This document shows positions 9,337 through 18,254 of a stretch of DNA of 64,000 nt, one piece after another (position 1 is the stretch's first letter; each line of letters starts with the position of its first letter). Position numbers and translations under genes: made by a program. The notes beneath the pieces are model-generated. The model made no database searches and was not told the DNA's origin. It worked only from the letters and a program-made list of their open reading frames with translations. Location of the stretch: positions 3,100,001-3,164,000 of the forward strand of contig NZ_FNTG01000002.1 in the NCBI RefSeq assembly GCF_900104795.1, given 5' to 3'. The stretch comes from Burkholderia sp. WP9 (GTDB lineage: Bacteria; Pseudomonadota; Gammaproteobacteria; Burkholderiales; Burkholderiaceae).

Positions 9337-10062
9337 ATGATTTCTCTGCGTAACGTTTCGAAGTGGTACGGCGAGCAGCGCGTGCTGACCGATTGTTCCG
9401 CCGACATCGGCCGGGGCGAGGTGGTCGTGATCTGCGGGCCGTCCGGTTCCGGAAAATCGACGCTGATCAAGTCCGTCAATGGACTCGAACCGGTGCAGCA
9501 AGGTGAGATCGTCGTTGACGGCACGCTGGTCTCGGCACGCGGAGCCAATCTGCAAACGCTGCGCGCGCGGGTCGGCATGGTGTTTCAGCATTTCGAACTA
9601 TTTCCGCATCTGAACATTCGGCAGAACCCGATTCTCGCTCAGGTCAACGTATTGCGGCGCAGCCGCGACGAAGCCGCCGACAAGGCGCGCATGCTGCTGC
9701 AGCGCGTAGGCTTGCGCGCGCATGAGGACAGGTTTCCATCGCAGTTGTCGGGCGGCCAGCAGCAACGGGTGGCGATCGCGCGGGCGTTGTCGATGGATCC
9801 CGTTGCAATGCTGTTCGACGAACCGACCTCCGCACTCGATCCCGAGATGGTCAATGAGGTTCTGGACGTGATGACCGAACTCGCGCAGGACGGCATGACG
9901 ATGTTATGCGTCACGCACGAAATGGGCTTTGCGCGCCGTGTCGCGGACCGGGTCGTGTTCATGGACCAGGGCGCCATCGTCGAGGACGACACGAAGGACG
10001 CTTTTTTCGAGCGTCCGCGCTCGGCTCGTGGCCGCGACTTTCTCTCCAGGATATTGCAGTGA
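9337..10062 (+). CDS. Polar amino-acid ABC transporter ATPase (GlnQ family)
   Basis: A 241-residue ABC ATPase that powers uptake of a polar or basic amino acid. All catalytic motifs are visible: Walker [10 protein letters not shown] (34-42), Q-loop glutamine (84), signature LSGGQ (137-141) and Walker B MLFDEP (158-163), with the family phrase 'VTHEMGFAR' in the H-loop. The start at 9337 is supported by a GAGG-like Shine-Dalgarno just upstream (near 9327). It sits between an oxidase gene and the matching binding-protein and permease genes. Confidence 0.93.
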   Translation: MISLRNVSKWYGEQRVLTDCSADIGRGEVVVICGPSGSGKSTLIKSVNGLEPVQQGEIVVDGTLVSARGANLQTLRARVGMVFQHFELFPHLNIRQNPILAQVNVLRRSRDEAADKARMLLQRVGLRAHEDRFPSQLSGGQQQRVAIARALSMDPVAMLFDEPTSALDPEMVNEVLDVMTELAQDGMTMLCVTHEMGFARRVADRVVFMDQGAIVEDDTKDAFFERPRSARGRDFLSRILQ

Positions 10063-10113
10063 TGTCCACTTGATTTTCTTTCCATCGCAGGTCTTTTCGA
10101 CGGAGCAAACATC

Positions 10114-10932
10114 ATGCGTTTTCGCCATCTTCTCAGCCTCATTGCGGTTGTCGTGCCGCTATCGTTCACCTTGACAGGTAACGCACGCGCCGACGATCTC
10201 GGCACGCTGACTCCCGGCAAGCTGGTCGCCGGTGTCGATGCGAACAACAAGCCGTATTCGTATATCGACAACGGCAAGATGACGGGCTTCGACGTCGAAT
10301 TGCTGCGAGCGGTCGCGGCGAAACTCGGCCTGAGCGCCGAGTTTCGCGCGCAGGATTTCAGTGGATTGCTGCCGGGCGTTGCGAACCAGCAGCTCGATCT
10401 GGCCGCCGGCTCGATTTCGATCACGAAAGACCGTCTGAAGATGGTCGATTTCTCAGAGGGCTACCTGACCGGCCTGCTGAGCGTTGCGACCTTGCCCGAC
10501 AGCACGATTACGAGCGATCCAGCATCGGTGAAGGGCAAACGGATCGGCGTCGTGCAGGGCACCATCGAGGACACCTATTCGGACAGCTATCTGCCGGGTG
10601 CGCAGATCGTGCGCTTTCCGAATCTGAATGCGGGCTTCCTGTCGATGCGCTCGAAATACATCGACGGCTATTTCGTGGACAAAACGCTCGTCGAGGGTTT
10701 GCAGAGCAAGTACCCGCAACTGAATATCGCGGACAAGCTCGATATCTCGGCCGTCAACCTTCCTGCCGGCTTCCCGGTGCACAAGGGCAACGCGAAGCTC
10801 GAGGCGGCGCTGAACAAGACCATCGACCAACTGGTTGCGGACGGTACGTGGGTCAAGCTGTACATGCAGTTCCACCCCGGTTATCCGAAGCCCGCGAATC
10901 TGCCGCCCTACGCGATGAAGACCGGTAGCTGA
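10114..10932 (+). CDS. Amino-acid ABC transporter periplasmic binding protein
   Basis: A 272-residue type-3 solute-binding protein (SBP_bac_3). A Sec signal peptide spans residues 1-26 with probable cleavage after 'ARA'. The mature start 'LGTLTPGKLVAGVDANNKPYSYIDNGKM' and the 'GFDVELLRAVAAKLG' element are hallmarks of polar amino-acid binding proteins such as HisJ and FliY. It follows the ATPase gene by 51 bp and precedes the permease. Ligand identity cannot be read from sequence; the flanking oxidases suggest an amino acid, imino acid or opine. Confidence 0.92.
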   Translation: MRFRHLLSLIAVVVPLSFTLTGNARADDLGTLTPGKLVAGVDANNKPYSYIDNGKMTGFDVELLRAVAAKLGLSAEFRAQDFSGLLPGVANQQLDLAAGSISITKDRLKMVDFSEGYLTGLLSVATLPDSTITSDPASVKGKRIGVVQGTIEDTYSDSYLPGAQIVRFPNLNAGFLSMRSKYIDGYFVDKTLVEGLQSKYPQLNIADKLDISAVNLPAGFPVHKGNAKLEAALNKTIDQLVADGTWVKLYMQFHPGYPKPANLPPYAMKTGS

Positions 10933-10941
10933 TCAGGCCCG

Positions 10942-10966
10942 GCCGGCGGCTCAACCCGCCGCCGGC
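10942..10966 (+). promoter_or_regulatory. GC-rich intercistronic hairpin
   Basis: Arms GCCGGCGGC (10942-10950) and GCCGCCGGC (10958-10966) are perfect complements around a 7-base loop, between the binding-protein stop and permease start. There is no T-run. It resembles the mRNA-stabilising hairpins found after abundant binding-protein genes. Confidence 0.5.
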
Positions 10967-10985
10967 GCTCAACAAGGAGCGCACC

Positions 10986-11792
10986 ATGAATGCTTTCTTG
11001 CAGAACTTTCTCGACTGGCCGCTGCTGGTCTCGTCGATGCCGTCTTTGCTTTGCACGGGTCTCGTCAATACGCTGGTGCTGTCGGTGTTTTCAACCGTGC
11101 TGGGTATCGTCGCGGGCATGGTGCTCGCGTTGATGGCCGTGTCGCACACGCGCTGGTTGATGCTGCCCGCGCAGGTGTTCGTCGACGTGTTTCGCGGCCT
11201 GCCGGCAGCGCTCGTGATCCTGCTGGTCGGGCAAGGCCTCGCGCCCGTGGGACTGGCGATCTTTGGGCCCAATCCGTACCCGCTCGCGATCGTCGCGCTT
11301 GGGCTGATTTCGTCCGCGTATATCGCGGAGATTTTTCGCTCCGGCATTCAAAGCGTGGGGCGCGGACAACTGTCCGCATGTCAGGCGCTCGGCATGACGT
11401 ACTGGAGCAGCATGCGCTATGTGATCGTGCCGCAGGGCGTGCGGCGCATCTTGCCGGCGCTTGCGAATCAGTTCATTTCGATCGTCAAGGATTCGAGCCT
11501 GGTCTATTTTCTCGGCCTGCTGACTTCGCAGCGCGATCTGTTCACGATCGGCCAGAACACGTCGGTGAATACCGCGAACCTGTCGCCGCTGGTGGCCGCG
11601 GGCGTGGTGTATCTGCTCGTGACCGTGCCGCTCACGCACGCGATTAACCACATTGACCGTTGGACCAACCGTCATTCGAATCCGTCGCGCGGTCATTCCA
11701 GAACGGGATCGTCACGCAGGCAGCGCAAGGCGCAGGCTTCGGCCAATTCGACCGTCGCGGTCAGGGCTGGCGTCGCCGATCAACATAACTAG
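10986..11792 (+). CDS. Amino-acid ABC transporter permease (HisM/GlnP family)
   Basis: A 268-residue inner-membrane permease of the polar amino-acid family. Hydrophobic segments are seen at about residues 20-50, 55-75, 85-110 and 195-220. The EAA-type loop reads 'GQLSACQALGMTYWSSMRYVIVPQGVRRILP', which is diagnostic. Only one permease gene is present, so it would act as a homodimer or with a permease encoded elsewhere. The C-terminal 40 residues are basic and Ser/Arg-rich, longer than in typical family members. A clear AAGGAG Shine-Dalgarno precedes the start. Confidence 0.92.
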   Translation: MNAFLQNFLDWPLLVSSMPSLLCTGLVNTLVLSVFSTVLGIVAGMVLALMAVSHTRWLMLPAQVFVDVFRGLPAALVILLVGQGLAPVGLAIFGPNPYPLAIVALGLISSAYIAEIFRSGIQSVGRGQLSACQALGMTYWSSMRYVIVPQGVRRILPALANQFISIVKDSSLVYFLGLLTSQRDLFTIGQNTSVNTANLSPLVAAGVVYLLVTVPLTHAINHIDRWTNRHSNPSRGHSRTGSSRRQRKAQASANSTVAVRAGVADQHN

Positions 11793-11818
11793 CCTTCACA
11801 GGCAGGATATCAGCCACG

Positions 11819-13156
11819 ATGGGACCGAAAGTAGAAACAGTCGCCGACGACACCACCTTGCCAGCCAAAGTCGATGTCGTCGTGATCGGCGGCGGCATTA
11901 TCGGCGTGAGCACGGCCCTTTATCTCAGCGAGAAAGGCTTGCAGGTCGCGCTATGTGAGAAAGGCCATATCGCGGGTGAGCAATCGAGCCGCAACTGGGG
12001 CTGGGTTCGCGTCACGCATCGCGACATGCGCGAGTTCGCGTTGAGCATCGAGAGCCTGAAGCTGTGGCGGAAACTGGATGCGACGTTGGGTATCGACACC
12101 GGCTTCAATCAATGCGGCATCCTCTATATGACGGACGAAGACGCCGTGATGGACAGTCACCACGTATGGCTCGACAAGGCGCGCAACGTAGCGGGTGACG
12201 CGTTCGATACACGTCTGGTCGACGGAAGTACCGTTGGCGCACTGCTGCCTGGCGCCACGAAAGCGTTCAAAGGCGGACTCTACACACCAGGCGACGGCCG
12301 CGCCGAACCGCAAAAAGCCGCACCGGCGATCGCGAATGCGTTACGCAAACGCAGTGTCAAGATTCTGACGCCGTGTGCCGCGCGTGGCATCGAAACGAGC
12401 GCGGGGCGCGTCAGTGCGGTGGTCACCGAGCACGGTACGATCCGCTGCAATAGCGTCGTCGTCGCGGGCGGCGCATGGTCGCGGTTGTTCTGCGGGAACC
12501 TGGGTGTCGATGTACCTCAACTGCTGGTAAAAGCCTCGGTGCTTCGCACTGAGCCGCTCGACGGCGGCCCGGCCTGTAGCGCGAGCAACAAGAAATTCGC
12601 GTTTCGCAAGCGCGCCGACGGCGGCTACACGATCGCTTTTGGCTTCCGCACTTATAGCGATCTCACGCCCGATTCATTTCGCCTGTTCTTCAAGTACGTC
12701 GAAGCACTGAAGAGCCAGTTGGGCTCGTTGCGCATTGGCATTGGCGCTCGTTTCTTCGATGAATTGCGCCGTCCACGACACTGGGTGCTCGACCGTCCCA
12801 CAGCGTTCGAAGAGATCCGCACGCTCGATCCTGAGCCGATCACCCGATACACCGACGCCGGCTTGCGCGAGTTCATCAAGGTCTTCCCGCATCTGGCGCA
12901 CGCGCGAATCGCGCAGCGCTGGGCGGGCTACATGGATGTGACGCCTGACGCGATTCCGGTGATTTCCGGTGTCGATACGGTGCCGGGCCTCTTCATCGGC
13001 ACCGGCTTTTCGGGGCACGGGTTCGGCATCGGGCCGGCGGCCGGCAAGCTGATGGCGGATCTGGTGACGAACGACACGCCGCTCGTCGATCCGCACGCGT
13101 TTCGCCTCAACCGGTTCAGCGACGGTACGAAAATCGTCATCGATGCGGGCTTTTAA
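11819..13156 (+). CDS. FAD-dependent oxidoreductase (DadA-like)
   Basis: A 445-residue DAO-superfamily flavoprotein. The FAD-binding fold appears at about residues 20-50 ('VDVVVIGGGIIGVSTALYLSEKG') and is followed by 'EQSSRNWGWVR', a phrase typical of D-amino-acid or opine-type dehydrogenases of this group. The C-terminal FAD contact region is 'GTGFSGHGFGIGPAAGKLMADL'. It is distinct from the oxidase at 7958, so the cluster holds two different flavoenzymes around one transporter. It probably oxidises the imported substrate or an intermediate; the exact reaction is unknown. Confidence 0.88.
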   Translation: MGPKVETVADDTTLPAKVDVVVIGGGIIGVSTALYLSEKGLQVALCEKGHIAGEQSSRNWGWVRVTHRDMREFALSIESLKLWRKLDATLGIDTGFNQCGILYMTDEDAVMDSHHVWLDKARNVAGDAFDTRLVDGSTVGALLPGATKAFKGGLYTPGDGRAEPQKAAPAIANALRKRSVKILTPCAARGIETSAGRVSAVVTEHGTIRCNSVVVAGGAWSRLFCGNLGVDVPQLLVKASVLRTEPLDGGPACSASNKKFAFRKRADGGYTIAFGFRTYSDLTPDSFRLFFKYVEALKSQLGSLRIGIGARFFDELRRPRHWVLDRPTAFEEIRTLDPEPITRYTDAGLREFIKVFPHLAHARIAQRWAGYMDVTPDAIPVISGVDTVPGLFIGTGFSGHGFGIGPAAGKLMADLVTNDTPLVDPHAFRLNRFSDGTKIVIDAGF

Positions 13157-13180
13157 GGTAATGCTTTCACGGAGAGAGTC

Positions 13181-13864
13181 ATGCAAAAAGTAGCCATGAT
13201 TTCCGGCGCGAGTCGCGGCATCGGGCTGGCAATCGCGACCGAGTTGTCGCGACGCGGCTATAGGCTGTCGCTGGGCGTGCGCGATCCGTCGGCGCTCGCC
13301 GGTCGTTTCGATGCGCTCGCGTTTCCATACGAAGCGCGCGACACAAACGCGGGCCGCCGCTGGGTCGAGGCAACGGTCGAACGCTTCGACCGTATCGACG
13401 TGCTGATCAGCAATGCGGGTATCTGCAAGCACATCGGGCTGGAAGAGGGCACCGACGAACTGCTCGAAGAAACGCTCGACATCAACGTGAAAGCGCCGTT
13501 CCGGCTGATCCAGGCTGCGTTGCCGCATTTGCGCCGCGCGGGCGATGCTCGTGTCGTGCAGATCGCGTCGCTATCCGGCAAGCGCGTGAAGAACCTCAAC
13601 GCGGGCTATCAGATGTCGAAGTATGCCGCGATAGCGTTGACTCATGCCGTACGTCGCGCAGGCTGGGACGATGGCTTGCGTGCGACGGCGATATGCCCCG
13701 GATTCGTCAACACGGAAATGGCCGCCGGCATCGCGGATCTCGAGCCGGAAGCCATGACACAACCCGAGGACATCGCACGATTGGTCGCCAACACAATCGA
13801 GATGCCGAACTCCGCGAGCGTCGCGGAAATTCTCGTCAATTGCCGGCATGAGGATCTGTTTTAG
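13181..13864 (+). CDS. Short-chain dehydrogenase/reductase (SDR)
   Basis: A 227-residue classical SDR. The cofactor motif GASRGIG is at residues 9-15, the NAG motif at 78-80 and the catalytic YxxxK at Tyr143/Lys147, with a catalytic Ser near 130. It begins 24 bp after the FAD oxidase gene behind a GGAGAG Shine-Dalgarno, so it is the last gene of the amino-acid/opine cluster. It probably reduces or oxidises a keto or hydroxy intermediate. A C-terminal 'NCRHEDLF' ending is complete. Confidence 0.9.
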   Translation: MQKVAMISGASRGIGLAIATELSRRGYRLSLGVRDPSALAGRFDALAFPYEARDTNAGRRWVEATVERFDRIDVLISNAGICKHIGLEEGTDELLEETLDINVKAPFRLIQAALPHLRRAGDARVVQIASLSGKRVKNLNAGYQMSKYAAIALTHAVRRAGWDDGLRATAICPGFVNTEMAAGIADLEPEAMTQPEDIARLVANTIEMPNSASVAEILVNCRHEDLF

Positions 13865-13869
13865 CAGGC

Positions 13870-14697
13870 TCAGTCGTCGAGCGTTTCGTGCACCGCTTCG
13901 GCACCCTGTTTCCAGTAGCTGGCCGCGCGAATACGCGATTTGTCGACGCCGCGCTCCGTGCACAGGTGATAGCGCACCGCGCGCATGGTGGCGGCTTCGC
14001 CGGCCGCCCACACGTACCCTTCGCCGTTTTCAGGCAGGTAGATTTCGCGGACCGCCCGCAACAAAGCTTCGCCGCGTACGCTCACATCGTTGCGATGGCA
14101 CCAGACGAGATGCAACTCGGCCTGCGTCGTGAATTCGATCTGCGCCGACGCGTCGGCGACTTCGATTACCGCGGCGACGCGCGTGCCGGCCGGTAGTTCT
14201 TCGAGGCGGCGGGCGATGGCGGGCAACGCGGTATCGTCGCCGATCAGCAGATGCCAGTCGAAGCCCGTGGGGATCACGAGTGAACCGCGCGGGCCGCCGA
14301 TACCGAGGTACTGGCCCACCTTGGCTTGCGCCGCCCACGTAGCGGCGGGACCCGCGTCGTGCATGGCGAATTCGATGTCGAGTTCGCGCGCCTCGCGATC
14401 GAAGTGGCGCGGCGTGAAGTCGCGCGCGACCGGCCGCGGCTGGCCGGCGGGAAACACCGGGCCGTTCGGGCCTGCTTCCGGCAGCACCGGCTTGTCCGCG
14501 CCGGGTTCGGGGAAGAACACTTTGATGTGGTCGTCGAAGGAAGTGGAGACGAAGTCGTGCAGGTCTTCACCCGTGAAGGTGACGCGGATCAGATGAGGCG
14601 TCAGCGCGCGCACCTGCTTGACCTGCAGCAGACGGAATTTCAGCGGATGCCGCACGCGTTGAACGGCCAGATCGGTTGGTTGGTGTTTCATCAGCAT
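13870..14697 (-). CDS. Siderophore-interacting FAD reductase, YqjH-like
   Basis: A 275-residue siderophore-interacting protein. It would use NAD(P)H and FAD to reduce ferric siderophores in the cytoplasm and release iron. The FAD-binding motif (family RxYTxR) is read as 'ARDFTPRHFD', and the NAD(P)H side shows 'GDDTALPAIARRLEELP' and 'YVWAAGE'. The closing 'YWKQGAEAVHE' phrase is characteristic of YqjH/ViuB. I chose the ATG at 14697 because it has an AGGAG about 10 bases upstream; a longer frame to 14793 overlaps the preceding gene. It follows the PadR-type gene by about 90 bp. Confidence 0.9.
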   Translation of the reverse strand: MLMKHQPTDLAVQRVRHPLKFRLLQVKQVRALTPHLIRVTFTGEDLHDFVSTSFDDHIKVFFPEPGADKPVLPEAGPNGPVFPAGQPRPVARDFTPRHFDREARELDIEFAMHDAGPAATWAAQAKVGQYLGIGGPRGSLVIPTGFDWHLLIGDDTALPAIARRLEELPAGTRVAAVIEVADASAQIEFTTQAELHLVWCHRNDVSVRGEALLRAVREIYLPENGEGYVWAAGEAATMRAVRYHLCTERGVDKSRIRAASYWKQGAEAVHETLDD

Positions 14698-14789
14698 GAG
14701 AGTGCTACTCCTGTTGGTTCGATAGGCGCGTTCACGCGCTGGGGGCGCTGCCGGCGCGCAAGTCCGCGCGCGGTGCGGGCCGCTCGATG

Positions 14790-15659
14790 TCAAACGGCCG
14801 TTGCGCCGCCGTTGCCGGTTTCGCTGCTGTCCGGCTTGACCTGGCTTTCAATTTCTTTGGCCGCGCGCATCAGAATGTCGGCGATGCGGCGCTGCTCGGC
14901 CGCTGGCGCGTTGTCGCGCAGCAGCAGCGCACGCTTGAGCGCACGGCGCGCTTCGTTCAGCTCGGGCAGCCAGCCGCCTTCGCTGATGTCGGCCGGCTCT
15001 TCCCCGGCAAACGCGCGGCGCACCGAATCCATCTTGCGCGCGATATGGCTCAGCCTGGCGAGCATCAACTCGACGCGCTCGCGGTTGGCGGCCAGGTAGT
15101 CACGGCCCGTTTCCGACAGTTCGTAGCGCTTGCGGTTGCCTTCGAGTTGCACGGTCACATAGCCGAGTTCTTCCAGATACGTGAGCGCCGGATAGACCAT
15201 GCCCGGGCTCGGGCTGTAAAAGCCGTTCGAACGGGTTTCGAGCGCTTTGATCAGTTCGTAGCCGTGGCTCGGCTGCGTGCCGATGAGCGAGAGCAGCAGC
15301 AGTTGCAGGTCGTCGGAACTGAATTTGCGGCCGCGCGGAAAACCGTCGCCGTCGCCGCCGAAGCCGCCTGGGCCGCCGCCGAAGCGCCCGCCGCGACCGC
15401 CGCCGCGCTGCTCATGATGGCGGCCGATGGCGTGCCACAGGGCGTGCGGCGAAAAGCGGTCGAAGCCGCGGCCGTCGTGGCCGTCGTGGCCACGAGCGTC
15501 ACGGCGGGCATCGTGTTCGCCTCGTTCGCCTGGTGCGCGACGAGATTCGTGGTGGCGCGCGAACGCATGCCAGAGTGCATGAAGCGACGCCGCTTCGCGG
15601 CCGGTGTACGGACTGTCGTCCGCTTTGTGCGGACGGGAAAATCGATGGTGATGACGCAT
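14790..15659 (-). CDS. PadR-family regulator with His-rich N-terminus, YqjI-like
   Basis: A 289-residue PadR-family repressor. The winged-helix domain lies at about residues 112-190 ('LLLLSLIGTQPSHGYELIKALE', 'MVYPALTYLEELGYV'), followed by a helical C-terminal dimerisation region. Residues 1-83 are very rich in histidine and include two copies of the pattern HALWHAxxRHHE (25-38 and 70-83), then a Gly-rich linker. E. coli YqjI, a nickel-responsive repressor of the reductase gene yqjH, has a comparable metal-binding extension but with cysteines; none occur in this extension. The start at 15659 has a GGGAG at good spacing. It is upstream of the YqjH-like gene on the same strand. Confidence 0.9.
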   Translation of the reverse strand: MRHHHRFSRPHKADDSPYTGREAASLHALWHAFARHHESRRAPGERGEHDARRDARGHDGHDGRGFDRFSPHALWHAIGRHHEQRGGGRGGRFGGGPGGFGGDGDGFPRGRKFSSDDLQLLLLSLIGTQPSHGYELIKALETRSNGFYSPSPGMVYPALTYLEELGYVTVQLEGNRKRYELSETGRDYLAANRERVELMLARLSHIARKMDSVRRAFAGEEPADISEGGWLPELNEARRALKRALLLRDNAPAAEQRRIADILMRAAKEIESQVKPDSSETGNGGATAV

Positions 15660-15696
15660 CTTGGGTACTCCCGTTTGTGTCTTAAGATGTGTCGTA

Positions 15697-15708
15697 AGAT
15701 ATATATCT
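15697..15708. promoter_or_regulatory. Perfect palindrome, candidate PadR/YqjI operator
   Basis: The sequence AGATATATATCT is a perfect 12-bp palindrome about 38 bp upstream of the PadR-type start codon. It is flanked by the related half-sites CTTAAGAT and TAAAGATAG. AT-rich dyads of this sort are typical PadR operators. It would overlap the promoter and mediate autorepression; binding is inferred. Confidence 0.6.
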
Positions 15709-17267
15709 AAAGATAGTTTGTCAAATTTCTTTTTGCGAAGTATCGGGAGACAACAAAGTGTGCGGGAAGCTGAAAACGGCCGTCCAGAGACAAAAAAGTC
15801 TGCGGCATTTCGAAATTTCGTTGTGCGGTGCACAAATTTTGAGGACTGACTGCTTCGGATGCGCGCTGCTGACACACAAGATGTGAGCCGTCCAATAACG
15901 AAGCTTAGAAAAATAGCAACATGCGAACTTGCCTCGACATCGCGGATTCGTTCGTCGAGTCGAGCATTGGGCAGAGGTGGCCGAGCGCGTATCGCGAACG
16001 ATGTAGTCGAGCGCACACCAAAGCGCCGTTAATTAGGCGGCGATTTCAGGGCGATTCGAAAAGTCCCACATCCAAAGGATGTTTCGAGCCCTTTCATTAA
16101 GGCTCTTTGGAGCTATACGAATTAGCAGTCACTTGTCGAAGCGGCGTGTCCGAGAGACCCAGCCCTCGGCAGAGATATGCAGTGGAGGCACGAAGCAGGT
16201 GCCAGAGTCAATCAAACACGATAGCTAACACAATGAATGGCATCGAAGTATTCGACATGAATCCCAGTTTCATCGCGATTGGACGGTTGGAGCCTCTCCA
16301 ATCTTTCGAGTCCAGGCCTAACCAGGCTATCGGTCTGCCTGGCAATATGCCAGTGCTGATGTGCCCGGTTGGAGCTTCAGATGCACCTTCGAGATCCGCG
16401 TCAGCCAGAACGATGAAAGGATCTGAGCCTCCGAGTTCCAGGACTGACTTCTTGAGTGCTCCGCGGGCCTGTGCTGCAATAGCTGTTGGTGTCCGTTAAT
16501 TCTGTTGGTGCTCACAATTGCCACTAGCCATGTTCACAGGAATGCTAGCGGCCAAAACGCCGGGATGGCTTGCTGCGTAACGCGTTGCGTGCGATCACGC
16601 CTGTCGCGACGGTACAACAATCGTGATGATGCTTGTTCGGTAACTCTGCTAGCGTGGCATCGGTGCTGGATATCAAGTCTTACGGACGATGCGATCCGAG
16701 GGACACTTTTTTTGGGTGGAGTTCAGGATCGTTACCGGCCGCATGCAGTCAGAAAGCGCTTCTGTGTTTTGTTATCTGGTTTAAGGAAAGATAACTTTAG
16801 CTCTTGTGCAAAGAGCTATTTTGATTAGCACGCGTGGTAGTGTTCGGCTGCGGCCATAATCCGCGAGACGTCTCCTGTGCGAAAAGCGGTGCTGCGGCTT
16901 CGAGGTAAAGTGCGATGCACGAATTGATTAACAGCACATGCAAGGCACGCTAGCGCAATTACTGGACATGCTAGCGGTGCTGTGCACGCTGGCTAGCGCC
17001 AATTCTGAACACCAACACAATGCGACAGAATCGGCACGAGCGTCGATTGACTGAAGGGTAGCGAGGAACAGAGGGCGAACGCAGCGCGACGAAACAGTGA
17101 AAGCGGTTGCGAAATCTTCCTCACGGTTCGGAAGTCGTGCCGTGCCGTATAGTGGAGTGGAAGCTTGGTTTTAGCGGTTCTCCCCGAATAAGGTAATCGT
17201 CTGAAGGAATCCTGCTCCGTGAGCGGGGATCTATTTCGAGCGATCTCGATAACGAAGGTCAGTCACT
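15709..17267. other. Gene-poor, degenerate 1.5-kb region
   Basis: This stretch is AT-richer than its neighbours and has no intact gene. A short aldehyde dehydrogenase remnant is readable on the minus strand near 16380-16494. The heptamer GCTAGCG occurs five times between 16544 and 16998. The last 150 bp should contain the promoter of the binding-protein gene at 17268. Other open frames here are short, Arg/Ser-rich and unrecognisable. Confidence 0.6.
16380..16494 (-). pseudogene. Aldehyde dehydrogenase fragment
   Basis: Reading leftward from about 16494, the minus strand encodes 'ALKKSVLELGGSDPFIVLADADLEGA'-type sequence in segments, matching the core of NAD(P)-dependent aldehyde dehydrogenases around the catalytic Glu motif E-L-G-G-x-x-P. 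About 38 residues are recognisable; the frame upstream begins at a stop codon and the downstream part, where the catalytic Cys should follow, is not family-like. It is a relic, probably of a succinate-semialdehyde-type dehydrogenase. Confidence 0.65.
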
Positions 17268-18203
17268 ATGCGCAAGACTCTTTCGTTCTTCTTGCTTCTT
17301 TCCGCCTTGACCGCAACCGTATCGACCGCGAGAGCGACCACAATCGGTGTCGTCCTACCCGGATCATCGCTTGTCTTCTACCAGGCAATGATCAAAGGCA
17401 TTGAACAGGCGGCTGAGGATCGGCATGTGCATCTCCTGATACGCAATCCTTCGGATGGGGCGTCGCTGGACACGTCGAATCTCCAGTTGCGCATGATCGA
17501 CTACCTGGTGCAGCAGGGGGTGGCCGGCGTTGTGTTAGCGCCGGAACCCCTGCAGAGCAAAACGCAGGTTTCGATCCGAGTCCCAGTGATCCTCGTTGAT
17601 CGGGACAGCCCTGATTACAGGGGCATCTCGACCGTGTATACAGACAATTTTGGTGCAGGCAGAAAGGCCGCGCTCAGCCTGGTACCGGCCCTGCAAAAGG
17701 GTGCCAAGGTAGCCGTGTTACGGCTTGCAACGAACATCAGCTCTACGACCGCGCGCGAAAACGGGTTTCTGAGCGTCGCACGGGAGAAGGGTTGGGATGT
17801 GGTTATTGATACTTACGTGGGGTACCGGCCCCGTGATGCCGAGCGTTTGATCACGGAGGCCTTGAGCGGCTATCCGGGCCACCTCGATGCCGTTTTCGCG
17901 CCGGCCGAACCGATCGCCTACGGCGCCCTGCGGATCATTGACGCAAAGGCGATCGCCGATCGCCCGCGCCTGGTCGTATTCGACTGGCGTCCGGAATTCA
18001 TGGACGGACTCAGGCGTGGCGTCATATATGCCGATGTATTGCAGGACCCTTACCGCATGGGTTATCTTGCGTTGGAAGGGTTGGTCTCGGCGTTGCAGGG
18101 CCATCCGCCGCGCCCTCAGATATTTGTTGACGTGGTCACGGTGACGCCGAACAACATGAATGACGCCGCAATCCGTTCGTTGCTGGCGAACTACGCTCAC
18201 TAA
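17268..18203 (+). CDS. Periplasmic sugar-type binding protein (Peripla_BP_4)
   Basis: A 311-residue periplasmic binding protein of the RbsB/LacI-like class. A Sec signal peptide is seen at residues 1-23 with cleavage after 'ARA'. The mature protein starts 'TTIGVVLPGSSLVFYQAMIKGIEQAAEDRHVHLLI', the classic family opening, and has 'GVAGVVLAPEP', 'VPVILVDRD' and 'DAVFAPAEPIAYGALRII' strands. No ABC permease or ATPase gene is next to it. Instead a membrane histidine kinase gene follows after 51 bp, so it may act as a ligand-sensing partner of that kinase, like LuxP/LuxQ-type pairs. That role is inference. Confidence 0.85.
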   Translation: MRKTLSFFLLLSALTATVSTARATTIGVVLPGSSLVFYQAMIKGIEQAAEDRHVHLLIRNPSDGASLDTSNLQLRMIDYLVQQGVAGVVLAPEPLQSKTQVSIRVPVILVDRDSPDYRGISTVYTDNFGAGRKAALSLVPALQKGAKVAVLRLATNISSTTARENGFLSVAREKGWDVVIDTYVGYRPRDAERLITEALSGYPGHLDAVFAPAEPIAYGALRIIDAKAIADRPRLVVFDWRPEFMDGLRRGVIYADVLQDPYRMGYLALEGLVSALQGHPPRPQIFVDVVTVTPNNMNDAAIRSLLANYAH

Positions 18204-18254
18204 GCGCTCCAGTACAGCGTTTCCAACGACGGCCACCTTACCCGGGAGGGGATC

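Noticed and set aside
15709..17267. Possible tRNA or small RNA genes in the gene-poor stretch
   Set aside because: No cloverleaf with T-loop consensus or promoter-hairpin-T-run arrangement was seen.
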